Shown: one piece after another, positions 37,021 through 49,077 of the stretch | How the letters are laid out: every line of letters starts with the position of its first letter | Position numbering within the stretch: the first letter of the stretch is position 1 | NCBI GenBank assembly: GCA_944739405.2 | Contig: OX123186.2 | Coordinates: 35,945,551-36,009,550, forward strand | DNA: 64,000 nt | Direction: 5' to 3' | From: Euclidia mi | Lineage: Eukaryota > Arthropoda > Insecta > Lepidoptera > Erebidae | Position numbers and translations under genes: made by a program | The notes under the pieces: generated by a model | Database searches by the model: none | Seen by the model: only the letters and a program-made list of their open reading frames with translations | What the model was told of the DNA's origin: nothing

Positions 37021-40000
37021 ATGTTTTTAAAATATTTTGTCTTGTTTTGTGTTGCTCTGTTACTTGTTGATGTAAGTAAAAACAAGTCTTTACTATAATT
37101 ATGTTTGAGTATAAATTTCTATTAGTAGTAAACATAATAACTTGTAGGTTTTAGATGTTTCATTTTGTCTTACTATTAAGTAGAGCTAAATATTTAGTAG
37201 GGCAAAAAGGCTAGGTTGGGTTAGGTTAAGAAGTAAAATATGAAGAAAATCGGTAAGACTTTCTATATATAACTTTCTTTAGAAGCTTCTAAAAATATAC
37301 AAAATATATATGGAAAATTATTCTTCATGTACAGCCTTTGAACGTTTACAGAAAGCAGTTATGATTAATATTTAGCTGAAATAAACCCAAAGAAAATGGG
37401 TATTGATTGCGTTGCTTTGATAAGATTCTGTGAAAAGTTTCGTTGTGTAGAATGATTTGAATATGTATGTATTTAAATTATTGCCCTATACGACTGCCTC
37501 GTTGGTCTCGCGGCATAAATGTGCGCGTGGGATCGGGATCGGGAGGTCCCGGGTTCGATTCCTGGGTCGGGCAGTGTTATTGGGTTTTTCTGTCACGAAA
37601 TTCTCAGTAGCAGCACGGAGTCTGGAAATGTGCCCGGTACGGCAATAGGCTCGCCCCTTATTACGTGGGACTAAAGTATATCTGGCGAAAAGTGGGTGTA
37701 GAAATACACCTCTGCCTACCCCTTCGGGGATAAAAGGCGTGACGATATGTATGTATGTGTGTATGTTAAATTATTGCGTTCTGTTGTTGTGTGTTTGTTG
37801 ACAATGCAAAGAAAAATGATGAAAGTAAACTGGTGAATAATAGACGATGGGAATATAGTTTTTGAGCATATTTTGATCTTTTTTCTTTATCTCCTATAAG
37901 AATGAAGATAGCTGCGCTTCTCTTTTGCAAAAAGTTAGCAATAGGCGAGTGTCTAAGGGTCACGGGTACCATAAGACGGACTTTAGCTCGATTATTCACC
38001 CTTTATTTATAAATAACGTTCTTTATAAATAACTACACCCTTCCGAGTCACGCTGTATATATAAAACGATTGAGTTAGGGGGATAAAGAAAGAAGTCTTG
38101 AACTAAATAAATAAAACGAACAATGGTCTCACTTTTAAAGTAAAGAAATTCTGTAGCCTCGTTAAGGAGTAGTTCTTTGTTAGAGAACTATTCTGAGAGG
38201 ACTTTGCCGGTCACTCGCCATTTTTATTACTTGATATACGAACATTTCGTCGTCTTGCTGCTATTTTATATATTTGACTTTTTGGTACAAATATTATTGT
38301 AGAAAAAAAAAATATTTGTGTATAAATATTATAATAAAAAATTCCAAGTTTTCCCAAACTTATAAACCCAGTAATATAACCACATATTTGATAACAACAT
38401 CAATCGGTTTTGCTCAATTTAAACAACAACGCGAAACAACTTTGGATAAGGGACCGACTGCCATCAATTCCATCGCTTTATAAAACAAAACCCTATCACA
38501 ATCAACATAAAGGGCACCATAATACTAACACATGATGATAGCTATTCAGGATACGATGGAGATATAAAGGAAGCAACCGATACGAATAAAACGCACAAGG
38601 GACGAACTAAAATGGAAATCGAGGAAGGAACCTATTGAAAATGGTTTCATGACGTCAAACCCTCCTAATAGTCATTCCGAGTTAATTATCAGAGGTCTTT
38701 TTAGGGTTATTGCTAATGATATACTGACACTAAAAGAATGGAAACGTCCTATTCAATTGAGTTTTTCGTAAACGCTGAATGAGAAATGAAGGGTTTGAAA
38801 AAATATTGGCCAAATAATTTTAACTCAAATTAAAATTTCAGTATTAGAAATACTAAGATTTATATTTTAAAAACCATCAACTTGCTTTAGCTTCTTCATA
38901 AAATGTTTTCCTTGGGTACATCTCTTTTCAGAAGGGAAACTGTTTTCTTCAACGGTAGTATCATTTTTGCGTTACGGTATTTCAAATATATCTCATATTG
39001 AACTGTTTATGTATTTCTTATGTTCAAGTATTCATATGCATATTATACATTTGTAATAATAGATAATTATAGGTAAAGTATCATCACCGAGCACGGTAGG
39101 TTCAGCCAAGGTTTATATTTTTTGGATCTGTGTCCATGGACTGTTTGACATTATGTTACGTTTTCCTCCTCCCCTGATATCATTTATGCGCAGTGACAAA
39201 TTTTATGAATTACGATGGCAATAACGTTTTTCTTATTACGCGAATGTTGGAATAAATTAGTATCTTCCGTTTCAGTTACTGAAATTACAAGATTTATATA
39301 ACTCTTCTTTGAAATCTACGTTTCTTATTTATAAGAGCTCAGATATTTACTTTTTCGTAGTTTATTTTAAATGACCGGTCCAATTGAGATGGATAGAAAT
39401 AGAAAAAGAACTTTTCATAACTACTATATTTGATGTAAATTACTGTAATTACTAGGTAAAGACGATAGTTATTCTTTTTTCATGCAGACGAGTGTGTTTT
39501 TTTATGTTCATAGATGAGAAATTGATGTAAAACACAGTTGATTGTCAGGTCTACGTGCTGGTCATATTTTAGTGCCTACGAGTAGAAGACGATAACATAC
39601 CCCACTTGCTTTATGCTTTTATGTTGTGAAGATAAAAAAAAATATTTTTTACAGACCGAAGCCTTCGTGAAAAGGGATGTAGAGGCTCCACCACCAGATC
39701 CTATAGACGCTTTAAAGAAGAACATGGATGCGTTACGGAGCTGTCTCGACCAGAGCCTATCTAAGGCTGTTAATGATATCAATGTTGAGAAACATATACG
39801 GCCCGTGTTCAACATTCTAGGTGACCAGCTCAACAGGTTCTCCAGAGCTGTAAGCATTTTATTTGTTTTTTTTTTAAATAATTTAAGTGATATTATTAAA
39901 AGTAATTCTGTGAGTTTACTTTTTCACTCAAGTAAACTCTTCCTTCGTTCCATTATATTAATTTTCAACGGCATCATATAGAGGCGTATTTCATACTAGT

Positions 40001-43000
40001 ATCGTTCAGCCCTTATCACTGCTTAACCTATCATATGGTAAAGATATGAATGGCATAGTGTATGCCGATTTACACCTTTTTTTCCACGGCTAAGTCATAA
40101 GTGCTTAGTTCAAAGGCCACAAAGCGTCCGTCCATAGAGTTCACGTTGAAGATTGATTGGCTAGGGCAACTGCCGTGACACGCGGTGCGTTTATGTTTCA
40201 ACCAAGGTTTGAACTCTCAATTTTTCATCCTTGCGAATGAAAAATAGCGTATATACTCGTATTGAGCCCGAATAAAGACAACGTATTATTTATTTATCAT
40301 AAGATCGTTAATACGTCACTTCGACAGATTTTTCCGACACCAAGTGATGTAGGTGCCTTGTTCAAAGACCACAAAGCGGGCCATCCAAAGTGTATTCACG
40401 TTGAAGATTGATTGGACAGTGCAAAAGTCGTGACATGCGGTCGGTTATGTGAACTCAGGATTTTTCATCCTTGCGAATGAAAAATTGCGTTTGTGCTCGT
40501 ATTGAGACAGAATAAAGACAGCGTATTATTTAGTTACTATAACATCGTTACTACGCCACCTTCTGTTTTTTTTGTCGCTGGAAGTCATGTAGGTGCTTAG
40601 TTCAAAGGCCACAAAGAGGTCCGGCGTAGTGTTCGCCAATTGATTGCCAATGGAACTGATTGGACTCGTGGCCGGTTCATATTGTTTGATTTCAACGTTT
40701 TCTTGCTTTTCAAATGAAAAATAACATAAAACATAACATAACTTTACGCTTCCCCGAAGGGGTAGGCAAAGGTGTATTACACACCCACACTTCGCCAGTT
40801 ATGTTTCAGTCCTAATAAATAAAAGGGCGCGAGCCTACTGCCTACTGCTATATATAATTAACATTTTTTAATACACACGTAACTTCGAAAAGTCAGAGGT
40901 GTTCCGTGTGTGCCCGGGGTACATGCGATCGAAACCGAGACCATCGTTCGGCAGTCCGTTACGTACACCACTGGGCTATTGCCGCTTGAAAAATAACACA
41001 TATATTAAACTAGAATAAATCATATCTTTCCGTTCTATCCTTTATTGGCCATAGCATATCAAAAATATACAGCTAACAATAAAATAATCATCATCTTACA
41101 GCTAAAATACGTGGTAGGTATTCATTTATATTCACACTAGCTTTTGCCCGCGGCTTCGCTCGCGTTAAATTCGGGGTAACACCAATCTCGTATATTGTTC
41201 GGAATGTTCGGATACTTTAATAATTTTCGTTTTAATTCTGTTTATACTAATAAATATAACTGCAAGATGTATTTATCACATTACTTTTATAATTTTTTGT
41301 AAATAGTATTAAGCTTCCTAAATAGTAAAATGAGGGTGTGTGTTCCTCTAAATTTTAAAGTCAAAGTTTTAAATCTTTTTTGTTACTTTACCACTTTGGA
41401 AGCGTAACCTTTAAAGTAAAATAGTGATAAATCTAAACGTTTGAACGATATGTAGTCAGCAGGTATTCAAATAAAGCACATCTTAAAATCGCAAATATAG
41501 CTTATGTTTATATAAATACTATGGAAAACAAAGTTATTTGTGGTGGCGGAAAAGTGGCAGTGGTATATATAGTTAGCCGAAGAAAATGGGTATGTTAAGT
41601 GAATAACTCTACTACGGAACCCTTTATGAGCGAGTCTGAATCGCTCTTGATTTAAATATGGATATTTTTCCGTCTTTTGTTAAGTACGTTACCCATGGAA
41701 GAAACAGAATTTCCTAAATGCACACCTGCTACTTTGAGTATTAGCCCGCCCTTGAGCTTTGTTAATTGTTATAGCAAAAGCAGCTTTCAGGGGAAATCTC
41801 TTTTAAACTGGAACGGCAAATCATATTGAGTATGCGGGGATTTAAGAAATTTTCACCGTTTGCCGTCCCAGTCATTATAATAGCTTTTATAATGTTTTAT
41901 CCTAGGTGTTTTACTTGTAGCCGTTTGACATTACATAGTTTTGATGCATTAAGATGCCGCATTAACAGGACAGAAACACCAATGTTCAGTCTCAGTTGTG
42001 CGAAGGCACTCCTGATAATTTTAAAGAGTTCAGAAACTCTATAGGATACGAAATAACATGGTCAGTATCCATGACATTATCTACCGAGAGGTACAACCTT
42101 GTAAAAACAGTCAAATGTCAAAGCCATGGTCCAGAATATCTCTATACACACTTTCGCATTTACACATAATATTAGAAGGGATTAGCCAAGGCAGTTACAA
42201 TAATTATATTAGTATAATTATAAGCGAACGATGTAATGACAGTGCACAATATGACAACGTATGATGAGACAGTACTGACAAATATATACGATAGCACATG
42301 TGCAACACTCAATTATTACAGCGCATGGATTCTTACTTTCAATAGGTAGATTTATGCCCTACAAACTTCGACCCTCCCTACAATCCCTCCCAGTTCATTT
42401 TTTGCAACTAATTCTCCTATGTGTTTTTCCTGGTTCTAAGCTACATCTCCACCAATTTTCAGCCAAATTGGTTCAGCCGTTCTTAAGTTATAAATTCAGC
42501 AAAATCTGATTGACTAATAAGCGAACCCTAGGTTGAAAATGGGATAACGCTAGTGGGACGCCACTATATTTAGTAAAAAGTTATAAAATTACTTACTAAA
42601 TTGTCCTTTTTCCTCTGAGCCTCGGTCCATAAATGCAACGCTTCCGCCGCACTTTAAACTTGTAGCTTATTTTGTATAATTGCTGCCCCTTTGACTGTTC
42701 CACGGAGATTTGAAAAAAAACGAATGGCAAAATGTCGAAAAACTTATCAACCAAATGAAACTATAACCTGCTTACTAATTTACAAAAGCACTTTATACTT
42801 ATTACTATAAATATCTCTAACAATACGTACGAATCTCATAACGTAAAAATCGAAAGACGCTCAAATCAAAAAATATTTACACAGAAAAATCAAACAGAAG
42901 AACGCGAATAAAAGTTTAAATTAAGAATGCATTATGCCAGCGTTGCGTTTATAAAGGATTGTTTGTTATTATTTTAAAAACAAAATATCGTGTAAAGAGG

Positions 43001-46000
43001 TAATGACCTCCTTACACAATATTTTGTTTTTGCTTTGATACGTTTACATAATTATGCTAATCTATACTAATATAATAAAGCGGAAGATTTTGTTTGTTTG
43101 TTTGAACGCGCTAATCTCAGGAACTACTGGTCGGATCTGAAAAATTCTTTTTGTATACGATAGCCCATTTATTCCGGAAGACTATAGGCTATATAACATA
43201 ACACTTCGACCCTTTGAGGCCGGGAAAAAGGCTAAAAGATAATGTCGGCTAATCTCAGAAACTAGCAGTCGGATTTAAAAAATTGTTATTGCCTATGATA
43301 GCCCAATTATTCCGAAAGGCTATAGGCTATATAAAATTACGCCACGACTTTTAGGGGCCAGACAAAAATAATAAAATGGTCAAACGAGAACGGGGGAGGG
43401 TTGGGTCAAAGGCAAAAAAAGGCTAAACGAATAGGATACAATCTATATGGGTATCGTTTTCGAGATTTTCGGGACGCTGATTAATAATATGAAATTTATT
43501 TAGTGATCCAAGATGGCGGACGGGAAATCAAAGATGGCGGATGAGAAAATTTAAAAAGTCAATATGTCTATCGCCTTCGATATTTTAAGGGGTGGGGAAT
43601 CGAAATACAACATCTATTTCGTGATCAAAGATGGCGGATGGGAAATCAAAGATGGCGGATGGAAAATCAAAGATGGCGGATGGGAAAATTAAAAAAAAAT
43701 AATATTGGTATCGTCTGCGATGGGAAAAGGGATGTGGAATCCAAATACAACATCTGTTTCGTGATTCAAGATGGTGGATGGGAAATCAAAGATGGCGGAT
43801 GGGAAAAAATTAAAATATCAATATGGGTATCGTCTCTGATGATTTAAGAGATAGAGAATCCAAATACATCATCTTTTTCGTGATCAAAGATGGCGGATAG
43901 GAAATCAAAGATGGCGGACGGGATTTTTTTTAAAGTCGATATGGGTATCGTCTCCGATATTTTAAAGAATGGAGAATTCAAAAACACCATCTATTTCGTG
44001 ATCAAAAATGGCGGATGGGATTTTTTTTTTAAATCAATATGGGTATCGTCTCCGATGTTTAAAGGGAGGGGGAATCCAAATACATCATCTATTTCGTGAT
44101 TCAAGATGGCGGATGGGAAATCAAAGATGGCGGATGGAAAAAAAAATTAAAAACTCAATATGGGTATCGTCTCTGATGATTTAAGGGATGGTGAATCCAA
44201 ATACCCTAGGTTGAAAATGGGATAACGCTAGTAGGACGATTTTGTCAATCAAAGATGGCGGACGGGATTTGTTTTAAAGTCGATATGGGTATCGTCTCCG
44301 ATATTTTAAGGAATGGGAAATTCAATATTATATAAAAATCTATGTTTGTTTGTTCATCATTTATAGACTCTGAAATGATAAGAGATTAAGCGCTAAGTCA
44401 ATGGTAACTTTGGAAAAGGGGCTTGGTAAAAGAGAATTAAATAAACACTCTTAAAAAGGCGATACGGAGTTCGCTGGGTCAGCTAGTGTTATTATAAACT
44501 GAGCTATAATAATAAAAAATAATCTGAACGTCTAAGTTCCCAATAAAAATAAGTTTATTAAAAAAAACGTCTACAGAAAGCGTCGTACACATTTGTCTTG
44601 GTCGTACACTAGAGAATGAACGATTTGAAATTTGGAATATTGCCGTATTTCTTTTTCAAACAAGCTAAGGTATCACGTATATGGTCGTATTTCGTACTTC
44701 TGTGTACAACCACAGGAGGCAGCGCTACCGATACATAATAATATGCAAAGCTAATGAGATTAATCTAACCGCTGCCGCTGTCGTTATATCCGTGATTACT
44801 ATTTATGGGTATTTTCCCACGCAAATATACGCGTGTTTATCTCAAAAAACTCTAATTAAAAGTCCGCGATAGCATATACCTTTTACGTGAAAGCCATTAT
44901 ATACTTAATAGCGTTCGCCCGCGTTATATCCTATTCCTTTCCCACTAATCCTACTAATATCTTACTAATATTATAAATGTGAAAGTTTGTGAAGATGTAC
45001 TCGTATGTATAGATGAATGTATGGATGGATGTATGGATGGATGTTCGTTACTCTTTCACGCAAAAACTACTGAACGGATTTGGATGACACTTTACAGTAA
45101 TATAGTTTATACATCAGAATAACACATTACGACTACAATTTAAAAAGATTTTGTATAATGTTGCCATAATATAAGGAAAAGTATCAACTAACTACGGATC
45201 CATTCATATTTTGTATGGAGCTTATGTCAAAAATGAATCTAAAATCTACCGATCTATCTATAGTTCGAATATTGAAAATGGCCGTAAGTCAGCAAAAATC
45301 CTGAGCTCTGAAAGCTATCTTCGCGTGCGTTGCCTAAACCGTTTAAGTTACTTGAAGATAATGTACGGTGATATTGTTTATCATAAAAAGCTCACTATGA
45401 AAAATTCAAGATGGCTGCCGCCACAAAATGGCGGATTACTTAACGGATACTTGGCGGATAACGTATTTGCCACAAATACCTCAATATGGGTATCGAATGA
45501 AAGGGCTTGATTGATAGAATTGGGCTCACAATGAAAAATCCAAGATGGCTGTCGCCACAAAATGGCTGATTACATATTTTCCACATATACCTCAATATGG
45601 GTATCAAATGGAGGGACTTGATTGGTAAAATAGACCTCACTATGAAAAATTCAAGATGGCCGCCGCAACAAAATGGTGGATTACTTATTTTTCAGAAAAA
45701 CCTCAATATGGGTATCAAATAAAAGGGCTTGATTTGAATAGAGCTCACTATGAAAAATCCAAGATGAATGTCGAAGCAAAATGGCTGATTACATATTTGC
45801 CACAAATACCTCAATATGCATGCTTTTTATTAAAATGTTATGCTGGCGGGTATCAAATGAAAGGGCTTGATTGGTAGAATAGACCTCACTATGAAAAACC
45901 CAAGATGGCAGCCGCCACAAAATGGCGGATTACCTATTTTCCGCAAATACCTCAATATGGGTATCCAATGACAGGGTTCGATTTGAAGAAAAGGGCTCAC

Positions 46001-49000
46001 TATGAAAATAGAATGAGAAATATCAACTAACAACAAAACTAAAACCTTGAAAATAAAATAAACTAAAAAATACATTTATTTTAATTTTGGGCGTAGCATA
46101 TCTAGAATAAACATTATGATAGAAATTTCACTTGACGAACGAGTTTATATTTGTCTGATCAATACCCCAGATTGATGAGAAGATTGGTGCCATCTGGCAG
46201 CTAGGACTTACCGAATTACTTTTAGCTTTTAGTACATAACCTACCTACATCATTTTAATTGTAATAAAACTAAAAATATGTTTTTTACCGCAGGGTATAA
46301 ACATTCTAGAGTAGTTATCAAATTGTTTTCAAAATTGATAGATTTATTGCCTTCAGTATTTAATTTACATGAACTTTGTCTTCACAGTAAGTAGTTTGGA
46401 CGTATAGTTTAAAAGTTTATCACGATATAATTGACCTAAGCGCAGCGTCATTAAAAGCGCTTACTATGAGTTAGCGCGCTTAAGCGCGATTATGACGGTC
46501 TGATATATACTTTGTGGTAATGCTTTCAGTTTTTATTTTAGCTGCTGTTATATTCAGTAGGTAGATAAGCTATTCACAACTTTAATAATATACCTACATA
46601 CTAATCTTTACCTGAATTTCGACGATTATGAAAACAAAAGTAATTTTAAGTATTATCTGCTAATACTACACGGCTAATATGCAGAGCAGTTTGTGATGAA
46701 ATTTGACATGGATAGTCTGAAACCCGGGGAAGTATGTATATAGGCTACTGTTTATTAAAATTTCATGCTGGCGAAGCCGCGGGCGAAAGCTAGTCTAACC
46801 AATATTATAAATGTGAAAGTTTGTGAAGATGTAATTATAGATGGATGGATGGATGGATGTTTGTTACTCTTTCACGCAAAAACTACTGAACGGATTTGGA
46901 TTAAACTTTACAGTAATATAGTTTATACATCAGAATAACACATAGGCTACAATTTATAAAGATTTTGTATAATGTTGCCATAATATAAGGAAAAGTATCA
47001 ACTAAGTCGGCAAAAATCCAGCATTTATTTATTTGGTTGTTTGTGTCAAATTTTGTAATTGGAATTTTACCCCCTTCCTGATGACAGATTGATCTGGTAT
47101 TTGGTATACTCTTAACCTTGACGACAGTATAAGATAATAATATATTCCTTATATTACAATCATCCAAGATGGCCGCCGATACAAAATGGCTGATCACATA
47201 TAAGGTACTTCACAACCACCCCAATATGGGTATCAAATGAAAGGGCTTGATTGGTAGAATAGAGTACACTATGAAAAATCCAAGATGGCCACCACCACAA
47301 AAGGGCGGATTACTTATTTTCCACAAATACCTCAATATGGGTATCAAATGAAAGGGCTTGATTGGTAGAACAGGACTCACTATGTAAACAGAATGAGAAG
47401 TATCAACTAACAACAAAACTAAAAACTTGAAAATAAAATAAACATTTTTTTTTATGTTAATCGGTTCTATTACAATAAAAACAATGTATTTAGGTTATGT
47501 ACTAAAAGCTAAAAAATAATTCGGTAAGTCCTAGCTACCAGATCGAACCAATCTTTTCATCAATCTAGGGTATTGATCAGACAAATATAAAATCGTTTGG
47601 CGCGCTTAAGCACAACGGGGCGGAGGGACGGTCTGATATGTACTTTGTGGTAATACTTTCAGTTTTTATTTTTTCTGCTATTATATTCAGTAGCTCTTCA
47701 TAACTTCAATAATATACCTACATACTTATCTTTACCTGAAGTTTGACGGCTATGAAAACAAAAGTAATTTTTAAGTGTTATCTGTTAATATGTATGCTAC
47801 ACGGCTAATCTGCAGAGCCGTTTGTGATGAAATTTGACATGGATATTCTGAAACCCGGGGAAGTACATAGGGTACTTTTTATTAAAATTTTATGCTCAAA
47901 ATACGTGGGCGAAAGCTAGTTTTAATATAGAGTAGCCTATGTCCTTCTCCAGGTGTGAGACTATCGATATCAACTTCAGCGATTTAGAACTCTGGATTCT
48001 TGCCGACTTTGTTGATACTATCTGTAATATTATGTCTAAATTACACAAAATCTTTATAAATTTTAGCCTGTGTTATTCTGATGTATAAGCTGTATTACTC
48101 TAAAGTTTCATCCAAATCCGTTCAGTAGTCTTTGCGTGAAAGAGTAACAAACATCCATCCATCCATCTATACATACATCTTCACAAACTTTCACATTTAT
48201 AATATTAGTAGGATTTTTAGTTTCTTGGTTTGCTACGGAAGGAAGTAGATTATACTATATCCCAACTCCGGCAGTATATATTTGATTAAATTCTGTGCAA
48301 ATGCCATGATAGTATTTATTTGCCCTGTAGTCCGCGAGTGTCTAAACATGGTGTCTTCAATGGTAACTGCTGTTGATTTGGTAGCTCAGATCTTTTCGTA
48401 GGGAAATATAGGTAGGACTAGTTAAAATAACAACAGTATACGACATAACCTTAAGAGCTCATCATCATCATCGCTCTAGCGTTATCTAAGTAATACTGCA
48501 TCCAAAACTTTTGCCTGACCAGATTTGACAGAATTTTTTACAGAGGGATATTGATATTCCATAGTTAATACAAGTTTCAATTTATTCAGGGGTACTGACT
48601 CCCCGACACAACTGTCAAAGATCTTCATGACAGCCGGGACCGATGGCATAAAAACGAGACACAACAGCACCAAAAATTTGTGCAAATTTCCTACCTATAT
48701 GATTTGGATCCGTCCGTGTGGTGACGGATTAAGAATAAGAAATGTCACCACCCCGTATCATCCCATGGGTGTCGTAAGAGCCGGCAGAGGGAGCATATTC
48801 TACAGAGAACAGCACTTTAAGAGAAGGAAAACTTGATACAAACTTTATACCAACCCGTTTGGCCAGCGTGGTATAGTAGGCCAATTCCTCCTTTCAAAGG
48901 AGAGGCCTAGTCCAGCAGTGGATTATTAAAGGCTGATGTGATGATGATGATGATGATGATTTGGATGGTTAGTTTTAAGTCCTAATGTATACAAAATTAT

Positions 49001-49077
49001 TTTTTTTATCCATCTTTCTTTTTCAGTTTGAAGACCTAACGGCTCCGAATTCAAGCGCTGCTCCATTAGTCGACTAA
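37021..49077 (+). CDS. Gene B: small secreted helical protein with KR junction (98 aa), transposon-filled introns
   Basis: Exons are 37021-37071, 39655-39849 and 49027-49077, all phase 0 with GT-AG borders (gtaagt, acag; gtaagc, tttcag). Exon 1 gives MFLKYFVLFCVALLLVD, a signal-peptide core. Exon 2 begins TEAFVKRDVEAPPPD, aligning with AQAFVKRDAPAAP of genes C and D; signal cleavage is expected before FVKR, followed by dibasic processing after KR. The body (DALKKNMDALRSCLDQ to LNRFSRA) is predicted helical and amphipathic with one cysteine, so it could dimerise. Exon 3 adds a 16-residue tail (FEDLTAPNSSAAPLVD). Intron 1 (2.6 kb) contains a SINE at 37485. Intron 2 (9.2 kb) contains a tandem repeat and at least five Helitron segments. 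No clear TATA box and no canonical AATAAA was found nearby. The function is unknown. The exon 3 assignment is the least certain part because of the long intron, but phase, splice site and tail length fit the family. Confidence 0.72.
37485..37765 (+). mobile_element. SINE S1 with 12-bp target duplication, in intron 1 of gene B
   Basis: The head CGACTGCCTCGTTGGTCTCG, B box GGTTCGATTCCTGG and tail CCCCTTCGGGGATAAAAGGC end in GTAT repeats. It is flanked by TTAAATTATTGC at 37473-37484 and 37766-37777. It is near-identical to the inverted copy at 12950, so both are young. Confidence 0.88.
40085..40730. repeat. Tandem repeat of 240-252 bp, about 2.6 units, intron 2 of gene B
   Basis: The phrase CAAAGGCCACAAAG recurs at 40111, 40363 and 40603. 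Each unit also has GTTGAAGATTGATTGG, TTTTTCATCCTTGCGAATGA and CTCGTATTGAG. The units differ by scattered substitutions. Confidence 0.85.
40735..40990 (-). mobile_element. SINE S1, diverged
   Basis: TTCCCCGAAGGGGTAGGCAA, CACACCCACACTTCGCCAGT and GAGCCTACTGC match the inverse of the 53890 copy, with an ATCGAAACCGAGACC B-box region. Confidence 0.7.
41144..42479 (-). other. Helitron 3' terminus (minus strand) and unresolved AT-rich DNA
   Basis: ACTAGCTTTTGCCCGCGGCT at 41144 is the inverse of a Helitron 3' end (CTAG|T). The 5' boundary could not be found, and the rest of the interval shows no gene. Confidence 0.45.
42480..42560 (+). mobile_element. LINE L1 tail
   Basis: AATCTGATTGACTAATAAGC, then CCCTAGGTTGAAAATGGGAT and AACGCTAGT. 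A 40-bp piece almost identical to its end lies inside Helitron H2 at 44203-44240. Confidence 0.6.
42976..43031. repeat. Hairpin with about 24-bp arms
   Basis: AAAAACAAAATATCGTGTAA..GAGGT and ACCTCCTTACACAATATTTT..GTTTTT pair with two interruptions. Confidence 0.75.
43061..44486 (+). mobile_element. Non-autonomous Helitron H2 (1.43 kb) with minisatellite
   Basis: It starts TCTATACTAATATAATAAAG after A and ends TCGCTGGGTCAGCTAG before T. The leader (GAACGCGCTAATCTCAGGAA, GATAGCCCATTTATTCCG) is internally duplicated at about 43245. The centre (43500-44330) is an irregular minisatellite of CAAAGATGGCGGATGGGAAA and ATATGGGTATCGTCTCCGAT. A 40-bp LINE L1 tail interrupts it at 44203. No coding potential. 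Confidence 0.85.
43500..44330 (+). repeat. H2 minisatellite with AAGATGGCGG and ATATGGGTATC motifs
   Basis: Irregular units of about 110-130 bp. AAGATGGCGG occurs once or twice, and ATATGGGTATCG once, in most units, together with CCAAATACATCATCTATTTC. Confidence 0.85.
44949..46793 (+). mobile_element. Helitron H1, copy 2 (1.85 kb)
   Basis: The 5' end is TCCTACTAATATCTTACTAA after A, with a small duplication of the terminus. The 3' end is GGCGAAGCCGCGGGCGAAAG + CTAG at 46793. It has about five minisatellite units (45389-45990), and a half-MITE is nested at 45192-45286. It is followed at once by copy 3. Confidence 0.88.
45192..45286. mobile_element. Palindromic MITE half-copy nested in H1 copy 2
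   Basis: TATTTTGTATGGAGCTTATG and GTCAAAAATGAATCTAAAAT match the MITE at 22764. In H1 copies 1 and 3 the flanks (CAACTA / AGTC.GCAAAAATCC) are contiguous here. Confidence 0.7.
46794..47919 (+). mobile_element. Helitron H1, copy 3, joined head to tail to copy 2
   Basis: TCTAACCAATATTATAAATG begins on the base right after the CTAG end of copy 2. The 3' end is GTGGGCGAAAGCTAG before T. It has two minisatellite units (47166-47360). An internal stretch (47471-47599) is inverted relative to copies 1 and 2. Confidence 0.85.
47925..48213 (-). mobile_element. Helitron H1 5' fragment, inverted
   Basis: The minus strand starts at 48213 with TCCTACTAATATTATAAATG after A (complement) and keeps the leader (CTCTTTCACGCAAAGACTAC), then a different middle. 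It lacks the CTAG end. It is tail to tail with copy 3. Confidence 0.75.
48478..48960. mobile_element. Two LINE tails: L1 inverted, then another 3' end on + strand
   Basis: 48478-48650 is an inverted L1 tail (CAAAGATCTTCATGACAGCC). 48706-48960 (+) reads GGGTGTCGTAAGAGCCGGCA to GGAGAGGCCTAGTCCAGCAG and ends in a GATGAT repeat, 66 bases before exon 3 of gene B. Confidence 0.6.
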
